Positions 1 to 9,078 of a stretch of 64,000 nt of DNA are shown here, piece after piece. The DNA comes from Ascaphus truei. Taxonomy: Eukaryota; Chordata; Amphibia; Anura; Ascaphidae. Where the stretch lies: contig WSYH01002475.1 in NCBI GenBank assembly GCA_036426205.1, positions 22,079-86,078 on the forward strand, in the 5' to 3' direction. Made by a program: the position numbers and the translations under genes. The notes under the pieces were generated by a model that saw nothing but the letters and a program-made list of their open reading frames with translations, had not been told where the DNA came from and ran no database searches. Each line of letters begins with the position of its first letter. The stretch's first letter is position 1.

Positions 1-768
1 CAGGATGTCATCCAGAAAGCTTTGGCTAAGACCAAGTGTACACCAAGAGAATCTATGCTGGTCCCAAAAGTAAAGGACACTAATAGTGCACTCATCAAGG
101 TACCATTTGTTACACAATACAATAGAGATGCACATAGAATTAATAAAATACTAAACTCTCACTGGCCTATTCTTAAAAATGACCCTATCTTAGGAACTCT
201 TCTACCCGACAAGGTTCAAATGATATATAGAAAAGCACCTAACATTAAAAATAAGGTAGCACCAAGTGCACTAAAAAATGTTAGATTAAACAGCAATCCA
301 ACCTGGTTGGACCCCCCGAAAGGTTTTTTCAATTGTAAATACTGTACTGCCTGCAAATATAGCTCTAACATTATTGATAGCTTTCATTCTAATAATACAC
401 AAAAAAGCTACAAAATAAAACAACATTTAAATTGTAGGTCCAATTTTGTAATCTATTTACTAGAATGTGAATGTGGTCTACAATATATTGGGAAAACTAT
501 AAGATCTTTAAAAACCCGTATATTGGAACACATAAGAAACATAAAAAGAAAATTGACCACACACAGTGTCTCAAATCATTTTTATTTATCACACAATTCA
601 GATCCTAAAGGGTTAAAATTTAAAGCCATCGAACAGGTTATGCCTCACTGGAGAGGGGGTAATAGAGATAAAGCACTGATAAAAAGAGAATCATATTGGA
701 TGTTCGAACTAAAAACCATGTCTCCTGCTGGTCTGAATTTGGAATTTGATTTGAAACCTTTTCTATAA
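1..768 (+). CDS. Penelope-like retroelement (PLE-1) polyprotein, C-terminal part with GIY-YIG endonuclease
   Basis: The frame is open from the first base of the window, so the N-terminal and RT portions lie outside. The visible ~255 residues begin with the post-RT linker typical of PLEs (VPFVTQYNRDAHRINKILNS, then HWPILKNDPILG). A Cys-rich segment follows (CKYCTACKYSS), then the endonuclease core: FVIYLLECECGLQYIGKT replaces GIY...YIG, followed by R in IRSLKTR and the EH dyad in ILEHIRNIK. The end is YWMFELKTMSPAGLN, the usual PLE tail. In this family the RT and GIY-YIG nuclease perform target-primed integration. No stop or frameshift is visible, so this copy may be fairly young, although solo LTR A is inserted 60 bp after the stop codon. 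PLE assignment is confident; the exact clade is not. Confidence 0.9.
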   Translation, partial: QDVIQKALAKTKCTPRESMLVPKVKDTNSALIKVPFVTQYNRDAHRINKILNSHWPILKNDPILGTLLPDKVQMIYRKAPNIKNKVAPSALKNVRLNSNPTWLDPPKGFFNCKYCTACKYSSNIIDSFHSNNTQKSYKIKQHLNCRSNFVIYLLECECGLQYIGKTIRSLKTRILEHIRNIKRKLTTHSVSNHFYLSHNSDPKGLKFKAIEQVMPHWRGGNRDKALIKRESYWMFELKTMSPAGLNLEFDLKPFL

Positions 769-828
769 TGTTACTTATGCCCTGTTTCTTGTTTCCACAT
801 TAGATTTCATCTATTCCTATGAATCAAC
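769..828 (+). other. PLE-1 3' untranslated region, proximal part
   Basis: A 60-bp segment between the PLE-1 stop codon and solo LTR A. It ends with CAAC, which is repeated immediately after the LTR at 2618-2621, so the PLE tail resumes at 2622. Confidence 0.6.
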
Positions 829-1610
829 TGTAACGGGTATTCCACCCCACCCAATCTCATATATAGTGTGGGTGAGTAGAACATGCAGTGTTACCGGTGT
901 GGTGCATTACCTGTTGGCTCGCAGGAGGGCTGAGCTTCCGCCACGGGGAACCTGGGGCAATTATACTAGGGGTAACCACTTACTCAATAGGTGCAGCGCC
1001 TCCACCTGCGATGGCTCCCACCAGAGGGGGAGTGGATCCTCGCAGGACAAACACAATGATCACATACACAATGGGGTATAATAACTAAGGACTTTACTAA
1101 CATGTAATACGACACATCACATTCATAACATAACCTGTGTCCCTCTCAGGAGGAGACACTAACCGTGACGTCTCGCAGGACGTTTCCCCAACACTAGGTG
1201 ATCCCACCCAGTGTCCAAAGAACCCCACCCAATGTCCCGCACTCTTGCAGAGAATCAATGGGTGACTGCGCAGTCACTATTAAGCTAAGGGCCCGGTGGT
1301 GCACTTAGAACTGTAGATACCTGCCGAGCACTCCAGTGCTCGGGTCAGCAACGCTTCACAAAGGGTCAGACGCGTGATGAATCCGTCTGATCCTATCCTG
1401 GCGATATTCTCTGTGACCCCAACGTGGGTCCGAACTCCGTCACTGGAACCGCAGCATCCGCTGAGTCCCTCTCTAACGATACAGCAACATGACACACCCT
1501 GCACTACAGGCCGTCCCTATAGCACAGCATCCTTAAGTGGCTTAAGGTCAATCTCCTAGGGCATTCGGGGTTGCCTATCCTATATAGGTAGGTCTTGTAC
1601 CCACCCTACT

Positions 1611-1890
1611 CATAATACGGGCCCTGGGCCATGGATCCCCGGACTGGTTACCGCTATGAACCCCCCCCAGTTGCCTCGCACTACGCGCAACGCCGGCCTG
1701 GGCAATGGCTCCCCGGATTGGTTACCGCTATGAACCCCCCCCTCGCCTCGCCACTCGCAACACGGACCCTGAGCTATGGCTCCCCGGACTGGTTACCGCT
1801 CTGAACCCCCCAGCTGTCTCGTGCCACTAACTTACAACAGGACCCTGGGCTATGGCTCCCCGGATTGGTTACCGCTATGAAACCCCCCCA
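1611..1890. repeat. Tandem ~70-75-bp repeats inside LTR A (about 4 units)
   Basis: Four imperfect units share the core GGCTCCCCGGAYTGGTTACC GCTATGAACCCCC (shown in two parts), each preceded by a CCTGGGC-type segment and followed by variable C-rich spacers. The same array occurs in LTR B, where it appears twice because of the internal duplication. Such arrays in LTRs often act as enhancer repeats; that role is inferred. Confidence 0.8.
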
Positions 1891-2190
1891 GTTGTCCCTA
1901 TCTTCCCTTCTGTTCCCCAGTTGCCAACTAAAGTAAGTGACAGGTTCCCTATCCTGAGGGCTGTCTCTGGCAACACTCACACTACTGGGGGACTCAGGGC
2001 TATCTTGGGCCAAGGGGGTGCTGGCCTAGTACAGGGAGTCCCTCGCTCCTGTACCCTACCTCCTTCCCTTGTCTGCTCCTTGCTCTCACTGCCCACGTAG
2101 CTGCAAGCCTGCCAAATGTATCCACTTCTCCACCTGGCAGTCCTACAGCCCTATTGGCTCCTATGAAGCACCTGGTGCCTCCCTCGCTAA

Positions 2191-2209
2191 GCACTATGGG
2201 AATTGTAGT
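2191..2209 (-). promoter_or_regulatory. ZNF143/Staf-type box in LTR A
   Basis: On the minus strand it reads ACTACAATTCCCATAGTGC, very close to the known ZNF143 (SBS) motif core ACTACAATTCCCA. It recurs at the corresponding place in LTR B (6289-6307, 10437-10455, 11304-11322), and related boxes occur in LTRs C, E, F1 and F2. Binding is inferred from sequence only. Confidence 0.6.
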
Positions 2210-2352
2210 CCCTGGGCGCCTGTAATAACATTGGGACCGCATGCGTGCCTTTCCTACACCTGCACTAACCCCTAATGGCCGCCGCAACATCCCTCTCACT
2301 GTCCCTACTCTCGCGCGACTCTCCTGGCTGGCTCCTACACTCGCGCGATCAC

Positions 2353-2364
2353 TGCGCATGCGCG
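2353..2364. promoter_or_regulatory. NRF1-like palindrome in LTR A
   Basis: TGCGCATGCGCG fits the NRF1 consensus YGCGCAYGCGCR. A YY1-like ATGGCGGC lies ~12 bp downstream (about 2377). The pair sits in the CpG-rich half of the LTR, as expected for a TATA-less promoter. Function is inferred. Confidence 0.55.
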
Positions 2365-2621
2365 AGTGGTGGAGTAATGGCGGCGCTCTCTTCGCCGGCC
2401 GCTGGGACCTTAGAGACGCGAATGCAGCCTTAGCAACGGCCCGATCGCGTCCCCGGCAACCGGCCCGCTCGCGGAGACAGCGCACCGCTCCCTGCAACGG
2501 CCCCCACCCTTGGGATGGCCGTCGGGTCTGCCGCTGGCCTCCGGCAGCACCCGGCATCTCTCCTGGCCACGGAGGCTCCCTAGGAGGACGAAGGGGGAAA
2601 CAGGTGACCTGGCTACACAAC

Positions 2622-3475
2622 TATGCTTTATAATTAGCTAGTTTCCCTGTTCTGAATTATATTGTTTTACTTACTGCCTATTTATTTCATATATACCTGT
2701 TTTTATGTTTATATTTTTATAATGTTTATTTAAACATTTTTTATATCTATGCATTAGCATTTTTAAAGATACATTTCTGCATTAAATTTTCAACATAGAT
2801 TGATTGTATTATTTTTTGGACCTCTGCATATGTAAGATGTAGAGGGATTAATTACATGTCTCTTTCTATCTCATGTGTATCCACTCAGTATAATCGTTAA
2901 CCCAATTAAAATCTAGTTAGCCATTCACCAATGGGAACTAAGTTAGGGGTATATATGCATCCCACACCCATCACAAAGTCACTCCTGATGAAATCGATGA
3001 GATGAAACGCGTAGAGTGACGTCTGTACTACTGGCCGGAACCCCTGGAAGCCGATGACATCACTTCCTGTGCAGTTGGAACGCAAACCAGTGACACGCAC
3101 GCCACGGAAGGAGGGGAACCAGATACACCATCTATCCGGCTGCTGAGATCCACTGCGTGTGATCGAAATGCTTTTAAACTTTTGAAATCATGTGAGTGTA
3201 ATACCTTTCACTTACCTTTTATAAATTCTTGGTATACAGTCTGCGCTATGTCCAGTCTTCTTTTCTAAGGTCTCTTGGATTCTATATGGGGCTGAGATTG
3301 ATTTCCTGAATACAGTGTGACATCCATACTCTGGGAAAGATACCTTTATGTGCCTTTAACCTTCTCACACTTGTGAGTACATCTGCATTAGATCAGCCAA
3401 TTTATTTAATTTGTCACAGCAATATTGCACTATCTATATACATTTTTGTTTTCACATATCCCTGCGCTTCCCGGA
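2622..3475 (+). mobile_element. PLE-1 3' tail / pseudo-LTR, resumed after LTR A
   Basis: AT-rich sequence continues the PLE-1 3' untranslated region and then becomes mixed in composition around a hammerhead ribozyme (2978-3020). No reading frame of interest is present. PLEs usually carry long non-coding terminal repeats with hammerheads, which this matches. The right edge is approximate, set where LINE sequence starts near 3487. Confidence 0.65.
2978..3020 (+). ncRNA. Hammerhead ribozyme, canonical core (PLE-1 tail)
   Basis: Stem I is a perfect 7-bp pairing of GTCACTC (2978-2984) with GAGTGAC (3014-3020). Between them lie the invariant CTGATGA (2985-2991), a short stem II (ATC/GAT around a GATGA loop), GAAA (3004-3007), a minimal stem III formed by CGCG, and the UA cleavage dinucleotide (GTA, fitting NUH) before stem I. 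The very short stem III is the form reported for PLE hammerheads, which may need a dimeric arrangement to cleave well. All conserved core positions are intact. Confidence 0.8.
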
Positions 3476-3654
3476 GATTCATCCCTACAGGGGTTGAAAG
3501 GTAAATTTGTGTGTCGTCAGCATAGAGGTGATATTTAAACCCAAAAGATGTGATTAGGTCACCTAGAGAGAGTGTGTAGAGAGAAAAGAGAAGGGGTCCC
3601 AGGACAGAGCCCTGGGGTACCCCCTCAGAGAGATCAATAGAGGAGGAGGAGGTG

Positions 3655-4602
3655 TTAGCAAAAGAGACACTGAAGGTACGATGGGAGAGGTAAGAGGATA
3701 TCCAGGATAAAGCTTTGTTCCGAATACCAAGAGTATGGAGAATGTGAAGGAGAAGAGGGATGGTCCACGGTGTTGAATGCTGCAGAGAGGTCGAGTAATA
3801 TGAGCAGAGTGTAATGACCTCTGTCTTTGGCAGCGTGGAGGTCGTCAGCTATTTTAGTGAGGGCTGTTTCAGTAGAGTGAGCAGTGCGGAAGCCAGATTG
3901 TAGAGGGTCTAGGACAGAATAGGTATTGAGAAAGTGTAGCAATCGAGAGAATACAAGACGTTCAAGGAGTTTGGAGGCAAAAGGCAGGAGGGAGACAGGT
4001 CGATAGTTAGAAGGACAGGTAGGGTCAAGCTTGCTGTTTTTGAGTAATGGTATAACGGTTGCATGCTTGAAGGATGAAGGAAAGGTACCAGAGTTGAGGG
4101 AAGAGTTAAAGATCTGTGTGAGCATAGAGATTATAGAAGGAGCAAGAGGTTTTAGGAGATGGGAGGGAATGGGATCAAGAGGGCATGTGGTAGAGGGAGA
4201 AGAGGAGATCAGTAGTGACACATCCTCCTCCGAGATAGCGGAAAAAGAGTCAAGAAAGGCAGGAGGAGAGTTGGGAAGCATGGTGGGATGGGAGGAGGCA
4301 ACAGATGGGATGTTCTGCCGTATGGACTCCACCTTTTCCTTAAAAAAGTCAGCAAAGTCCTGAGGTGAGATGGAAGAAGAAGAGGAGGCAGCTGAGGGTG
4401 GTCTGAGTAGAGAGTCAAAGACAGAAAAGAGACGGCGTGGGTTAGACTTGTGTGTGTTGATTAGTGATGAAAAGTAGGTTTGTTTAGCCTGAAAGAGGGC
4501 AGAGTTGAAACAGGATAGCATACATTTGTAGTGAATGAAGTCTGCGAGCGTATGAGATTTCCTCCAGAGGCGTTCAGAGGAACAAGTGGAGGAACGCAGC
4601 AT
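3655..4602 (-). pseudogene. LINE reverse transcriptase segment
   Basis: An open stretch of 315 residues. It contains the endonuclease-RT linker, the RT motif around [22 protein letters not shown], and [13 protein letters not shown] (RT motif A, with the first catalytic Asp in LDLSAAF). The last ~35 residues are out of frame. The true continuation, with [10 protein letters not shown] and YADD (catalytic Asp pair), runs in another minus-strand frame down to about 3487. The motif set fits the L2/CR1 group of APE-type non-LTR retrotransposons. Confidence 0.85.
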
Positions 4603-4920
4603 GCGTGTGTGGAAGTTTAGCCAGGGTCTGGGGTTAGAAGGGCGAGGACGGCAGAGAGAAAGCGGGGCATGAAGATCAAGAGAGGAAGATAAGGCAGAGT
4701 TGTAGTTCCTGACCAGGTTGTCAGGGTCTGAAGCAGAACTGAGAGAGGAGAGGGAGGAGCGTAAAGTGGAATCAAGAGCTGGTAGGTTAATAGAGCGCAG
4801 GTTTCTGCAAAAACGAGGGCGAGATGGAGATGGAGATGGAGAGAAGCGAGAGAGAGAGAGAGAGAGAAGTTTTTAGTGAAAACCAGGTCTAGGTAGTGGC
4901 CATCCTTGTGGGTGCTGGCT

Positions 4921-5907
4921 TCAGTCCACTGTTGAAGGCCAAAAGAAGAGGTTAGAGAAAGAAAGCGGGAAGGCCAAGAGAGGGGTCATCAATGTGGCAA
5001 TTGAAGTCCCCAAGGAGAAGAACAGGGTAGTCTGAGGAAAGAAAGAAAGAGAGCCAGGATTCAAAGTGAGTGAGAAAGGCAGAAGGGGAATGAGTAGAGG
5101 TAGGTGGGAGATAGATGACCGCCACATGGACCGGGAGAGGAGAGAAGATCTAGACTGTGTGAAACTCAAAGGAGGGAAAAGCAAGAGAGGGGGGAATAGA
5201 AACTGTTCGGTAGCGGCAGAGAGAGGAGAGCAGGAGCCCCACGCCTCCACCCCTGCCACCAGGGCGCGGAGTGTGGGAGAAGGAAAGGCCACCATAGGAG
5301 AGGGCAGCTTCCAGAGCAGAGTCAGTCTGAGTGAGCCAGGTCTCAGTTATGGCAAATAGGAGCAGGAGTGAGAGAGAAAGAAGTCATGCACAGAGAGGAA
5401 CTTGTTAGAGAGGGAGCGAGCATTCCAAAGGGCACAGGAGAAAGGGAGAGAGGAGGGAGGGTGGCAGGGGATGTGTATGAGGTTGGAGGGGTTAACACCA
5501 GAAGGAGTAGAAGTTGCATGTGGAAGGCAAGGACGAGAGCAAGTAGAAATAAGGCAGGGACCAGGATTGAGAGAGATATCCCCAGAAGCAAGGAGGAGAA
5601 GCATGGACAGAAAGAGAATGTGTGAGGATGATTTGTAGGGGTGTGTTTTAGTGCAGGAGGTATAGCTGTATGGTGACAGAGGGCGCAGGTAAGAGAGGAG
5701 TTCATGTGAACTGAGAAGTGGTGAAGTAAGGAGAGATGGCGAAATATGAATAGAGTTAGAGACATGATGAGGCTGGTGGAAGGAAGTGCATAATTTGAAA
5801 ATAAGTGAGGTTACAGCAAATATAAAAAGTGAAGGCGGCATCACAGCAATAGTAATGTGTTGAGATGTGCAGTCTGGGATGATATCCTCCTTTCCAGCGT
5901 AGATCAA
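4921..5907 (-). pseudogene. LINE N-terminal region: 2A-like motif and APE endonuclease
   Basis: Two or three frames must be combined. The 5' frame (5347-5907) carries a Ser/His/Leu-rich leader, then LASGDISLNPGP at about residues 108-118, then CALWNARSLSNKF, the usual start of an APE-like endonuclease. Downstream frames give PPTSTHSPSAF-like and LLLGDFNCHIDDP-like segments. GDFN is a hallmark endonuclease motif. NPGP just ahead of the endonuclease resembles ribosome-skipping 2A-like peptides known from non-LTR retrotransposons, here with Ser where the consensus has Glu. Confidence 0.75.
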
Positions 5908-5930
5908 ATGCAGGAATCAGAAGCAGTAGA

Positions 5931-6288
5931 TTGTGTCAACTTTTTCCACTTCTTTTTGAACTTCCTTTTTTAAACTTCCATACTACTTTAAAGATTTCTA
6001 CTTAAAAGCATTTCTGCTTAGAAGCAAAGGCTGCAAGCAGCAATGGCTGTTTTGTGTTTACTTATATACATTTAGAAAGTCATCTGGTTGGTACAACAAA
6101 CTTAATTAGCACGTGAGGGAAGTTAAATCAAATGGTTTTTCAAAGGTGGGTGTTGTCTTGCACAAGTGTGAATGATCAATTAAATTAAGACAAGAGGGGG
6201 ATGATTTACAGACAGACAATTTGAGATTGTGTGTGTTTGTCTAAGTGGGAGAGTGTGTGTGTAAATGGGAGTGTGTGTGTGTGTGTGT
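5931..6288. repeat. AT-rich spacer ending in a TG microsatellite
   Basis: No gene is seen. From about 6224 the sequence becomes TG-rich and from 6270 a pure (TG)n run. The truncated LTR at 6289 begins directly at the end of this run, suggesting a deletion or recombination breakpoint within the microsatellite. Confidence 0.7.
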
Positions 6289-9001
6289 GCACTATGGGAA
6301 TTGTAGTCCCTGGGCGCCTGTAATAACATTGGGGCTGCATGCGTGCCTTTCCTACACCTGCACTAACCCCTAATGGCCGCCGCAACATCCCTCTCACTGT
6401 CCCTACTCTCGCGCGACTCTCCTGGCTGGCTCCTACACTCGCGCGATCACTGCGCATGCGCGAGTGGTGGAGTAATGGCGGCGCTCTCTTCGCCGGCCGC
6501 CGGGACCTTAGAGACGCGACCGCGGCCTTAGCAACGGCCCGATCGCGTCCCCGGCAACCGGCCCGCTCGCGGAGACAGCGCACCGCTCCCTGCAACGGCC
6601 CCCACCCTTGGGATGGCCGTCGGGTCTGCCGCTGGCCTCCGGCAGCACCCGGCATCTCTCCTGGCCACGGAGGCTCCCTAGGAGGACGAAGGGGGAAACA
6701 GGTGACCTGGCTACACTCTCCCCCTGGTGAAAAACCCAACGCCCTCGCTTGGGGAACGACATAACATGGCACAATTTTACACACTGAAAAATGGCATGGC
6801 ATACCCCGTACACTTAACAGATCGGCTGCAACATCCTCAAAACATGGCATATCACACCCACTATTACCCGAGGCCAGCTGAGTATCAGCTGCTTGCTGAG
6901 ACCATTTGTGGGGTGCCCCTAACTGATCAGATGGGGGTACCTCACTTTTGCGTCCGTGAGCCTCCCCGGAGTGAATCTCGCGGAAAGCACACCCTGGAGT
7001 AACAGTCACTGGTTCAGTGCTACTTCCTCCCCCTGGTGGAAGGAATAGCACAGTGTCCTTCACACCAACCTTTACTTGATCATCCATGGCCTGGAAGCAG
7101 CAGGCCAGGCGGCCAGGACCTTTCCCTCGGTCCACTACGTGACGAATGGGCCGCTTCTTCTTGGGCGCAAAGGAGGCAACTTCTACAAGCTCCTTTGCCA
7201 CATAGTCCTTGTCCCTACATACGTGCTCAGCTTCCACTGAGAAGCGAGAATTGGACACTGTCTCTTTACTCAAAGTCTCTGCTTCACCTGGCAGGGGGTA
7301 AAGAGTAGACACCTTACCCCTGCAGTGATTCTCGGTGGCCAACAGGTCCTCGGGGACGCTGTCAGTTCCCACCTCGGTTGTCTCGGGACCTGCCCCCTGT
7401 ACTTCTGGGGCAGTCCACTTGCTGTCCTTAAACTCGGGAGCGTTGGATCCCAGTCCTGGGACCATTTGGGTTGGAGCGCACGGGCTCTCACTCAGATCAG
7501 GAACCGTAACTCTGGCCTGTTGCACGGCCACCTCCATCGGAGCCTGTGGGGAGCAAGGGGGTTCCTTACCACTCTGCTGGCTTGCGATGGGTTTCTCTTC
7601 TTCTGGAACGATAGGCAGTGGGTACTGGTCCACTCGCACTGCTGGACAGCTATCTTCTAAGGGGGACACCTCCGCCAGGACATGATGTCGAGTGGAGCCA
7701 TTCGCCCAGGTGTCCAGACTTAAGAAGCTATCGTGCTCCGCGGTCACCTGGAGGCTCACACCCAACACCCCTGGGGCAGTCAACTCACCCTTGTCGTCGT
7801 CAACAGGTACTGATCCCAAGCCTGGGACCGATGGTACCTCTGTAGGCCGGACTGGCCGTGGTAGGGCACACAGGCCCACAGCAGGCTCTATATCCGCCGA
7901 GACAGTTGGTTCAATGACATCACTAGAGTGGTCCGCCGGCCGGCGCATCACCACAAGTGGTTGGTCGCTGAAATCACTAAAAGAAGATGGGGGTACAGAC
8001 ACCTTACCCTGTGAATCCTCTGGCTCCTCTGCTGGTTCGGCAGGCTGGGGCACAATAGACTTCAATAACCCCACACCGCAACACTCACAGTAGGACCACC
8101 ATGTCAATGTCTCTCTAGAACAGTCACAAGTGGGGCTAAAACACTGTATGCCCATTTCTCCTTCCACCTCGATGGTCCTGTAGTCGAGGGATAACCGAGA
8201 CACTTTGGCTCCCTGAGCATGGGCTTCTTGCAGGCAGGAGCACATGAAGAGAAGAGAATCTACTCCGGGCGCGCTCCAGGCCACATACGCATTAGGGTGT
8301 ATCCCCTGACAGTCTATCTCTGTTTCTTGCTCAGAAAGAAAGTAATCTATGTCTACGACAATGCCTTCCTTCTCCTCCTGGTGAACAGAAGGGTCTAATG
8401 GCGGTTCACTGTGCTCACTCCCCCTGGTGGAATTTAAAGGAGGGGTGTGCTCTATCACTGAGTGGCTCTGGCTCTGCACTGAGTCACTCACATTACGGGG
8501 GCGGGGCTCTGGTTTTCCCGCCAGTCCCGGATGGTTTTCTGCAGAACATTTGGGAGCAGCCGCACATGTGCGATTTGGATTTGGCGGAAGCCGCCCGTTT
8601 AGGTGGGACTCACTATTAGCCTCCCTTGCTACAGGAGCCTCCATTTTGATCACAGTCCTGCTAACTACATTAGGGCTCTCGTTGCATGCAGGAACGGCCG
8701 ATTCAGGGTAAATAAAGGGGCACCCCTCGTTCGGACCCTCGGACAGACTCAAGAATTGGGGACCATCTTCCTCGCTTATGGCATGGTCTACATACATCAG
8801 TATAGTACTCCACTGCCAGGTGATATCATACCTTCGTCCTCTGACCCATGTACGACCCAGGCCAGGGAGCTTTCGAACCTGCGCCTGAACGTCCAGCAGA
8901 GACACGCCAGAAGGAACTGCCCCCACGGCCACCATGTGGTTAGGAGTTGCACTGAGCTTCAAGGCCCAGGTGGAGACCTCCTGTCTGGAGAGCGCCCACA
9001 T
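6206..9001 (-). CDS. PNMA/Gag-like N-terminus fused to long low-complexity protein
   Basis: I start at the Met of MWALSRQEVSTWALK (9001) rather than an upstream in-frame Met (9049), because homology-like sequence begins there. The first ~90 residues (VGAVPSGVSLLDVQAQVRKL, then GRTWVRGRRYDITWQWSTIL) resemble the RRM-like N-terminal region of PNMA/Gypsy Gag proteins. A long acidic, Pro/Ser-rich region follows, with two Cys-rich patches (CSCLQEAHAQGAK; CDCSRETLTWWSYCECCG) and a basic KKKRPIRHVVDRGKGPGR. No capsid core, CCHC knuckle, protease, RT or integrase is seen. About 770 residues lie in the interior. The frame then runs through the polypurine tract and the 3' LTR to a stop in the TG microsatellite, so its C-terminus is probably not native. 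Function is unknown beyond the element context. Confidence 0.6.
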   Translation of the reverse strand: MWALSRQEVSTWALKLSATPNHMVAVGAVPSGVSLLDVQAQVRKLPGLGRTWVRGRRYDITWQWSTILMYVDHAISEEDGPQFLSLSEGPNEGCPFIYPESAVPACNESPNVVSRTVIKMEAPVAREANSESHLNGRLPPNPNRTCAAAPKCSAENHPGLAGKPEPRPRNVSDSVQSQSHSVIEHTPPLNSTRGSEHSEPPLDPSVHQEEKEGIVVDIDYFLSEQETEIDCQGIHPNAYVAWSAPGVDSLLFMCSCLQEAHAQGAKVSRLSLDYRTIEVEGEMGIQCFSPTCDCSRETLTWWSYCECCGVGLLKSIVPQPAEPAEEPEDSQGKVSVPPSSFSDFSDQPLVVMRRPADHSSDVIEPTVSADIEPAVGLCALPRPVRPTEVPSVPGLGSVPVDDDKGELTAPGVLGVSLQVTAEHDSFLSLDTWANGSTRHHVLAEVSPLEDSCPAVRVDQYPLPIVPEEEKPIASQQSGKEPPCSPQAPMEVAVQQARVTVPDLSESPCAPTQMVPGLGSNAPEFKDSKWTAPEVQGAGPETTEVGTDSVPEDLLATENHCRGKVSTLYPLPGEAETLSKETVSNSRFSVEAEHVCRDKDYVAKELVEVASFAPKKKRPIRHVVDRGKGPGRLACCFQAMDDQVKVGVKDTVLFLPPGGGSSTEPVTVTPGCAFREIHSGEAHGRKSEVPPSDQLGAPHKWSQQAADTQLASGNSGCDMPCFEDVAADLLSVRGMPCHFSVCKIVPCYVVPQARALGFSPGGECSQVTCFPLRPPREPPWPGEMPGAAGGQRQTRRPSQGWGPLQGAVRCLRERAGCRGRDRAVAKAAVASLRSRRPAKRAPPLLHHSRMRSDRASVGASQESRARVGTVRGMLRRPLGVSAGVGKARMQPQCYYRRPGTTIPIVHTHTHTLPFTHTLSHLDKHTQSQIVCL
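6716..6735 (-). promoter_or_regulatory. Polypurine tract of the LTR element
   Basis: The minus strand immediately upstream of the 3' LTR reads CACCAGGGGGAGAG before TGTAGCC. Purine-rich tracts at this place prime plus-strand DNA synthesis in LTR retrotransposons. Confidence 0.6.
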
Positions 9002-9057
9002 GGTAAAAATTGGAATTGGACAATTTGAAAAAAAAAAGGAACAGGGCACCCCAGGTC

Positions 9058-9078
9058 TATCTCAGCAGCGCCTCCAAA
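9058..9078 (-). promoter_or_regulatory. Candidate primer-binding site
   Basis: On the minus strand, directly inside the 5' LTR, the sequence is TT followed by TGGAGGCGCTGCTGAGAT. A TGG start is expected because tRNA 3' ends are CCA. I cannot name the tRNA from memory. Confidence 0.5.

Larger units (their letters stand above)
829..2617 (-). mobile_element. Solo LTR A (1789 bp, 4-bp target duplication CAAC)
   Basis: On the plus strand it begins TGTAACGGG and ends GACCTGGCTACA, the TG..CA signature, flanked by CAAC at 825-828 and 2618-2621. The same sequence forms the LTRs of the element at 6289-11730, whose internal reading frame is on the minus strand, so this LTR is also minus-oriented. Its interior carries about four imperfect ~70-75-bp repeats (1611-1890), a CpG-rich segment with an NRF1-like palindrome, a YY1-like core and a ZNF143-type box. 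No internal retroviral sequence flanks it, so recombination between two LTRs is the likely origin. The insertion splits the 3' tail of PLE-1 and is therefore younger than it. Confidence 0.88.
3487..5930 (-). mobile_element. L2/CR1-type LINE, truncated and decayed (endonuclease + RT)
   Basis: Read on the minus strand, the 5' part encodes SGDISLNPGP and CALWNARSLSNK (start of an APE-type endonuclease). The GDFN endonuclease motif follows near 5000, then a linker, RT fingers ([20 protein letters not shown]), [12 protein letters not shown], and after a frameshift [17 protein letters not shown] and the YADDTQ active site near 3490-3600. It stops just after [10 protein letters not shown], so the RT C-terminus and 3' tail are missing, although LINEs normally lose their 5' ends. 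A later deletion or an assembly or rearrangement boundary near 3480 would explain this. Several frameshifts make it inactive. Confidence 0.85.

Noticed and set aside
2000..2633. Arg/Pro/Ala-rich frames on both strands in LTR A (and equivalents in LTR B)
   Set aside because: Open frames in CpG-rich LTR sequence on both strands at once, changed by simple indels between copies; they are not conserved as proteins.
6339..8711. Plus-strand frames opposite the Gag-like ORF
   Set aside because: Shadows of the minus-strand frame; they lack recognisable domains and the LTR orientation does not support them.
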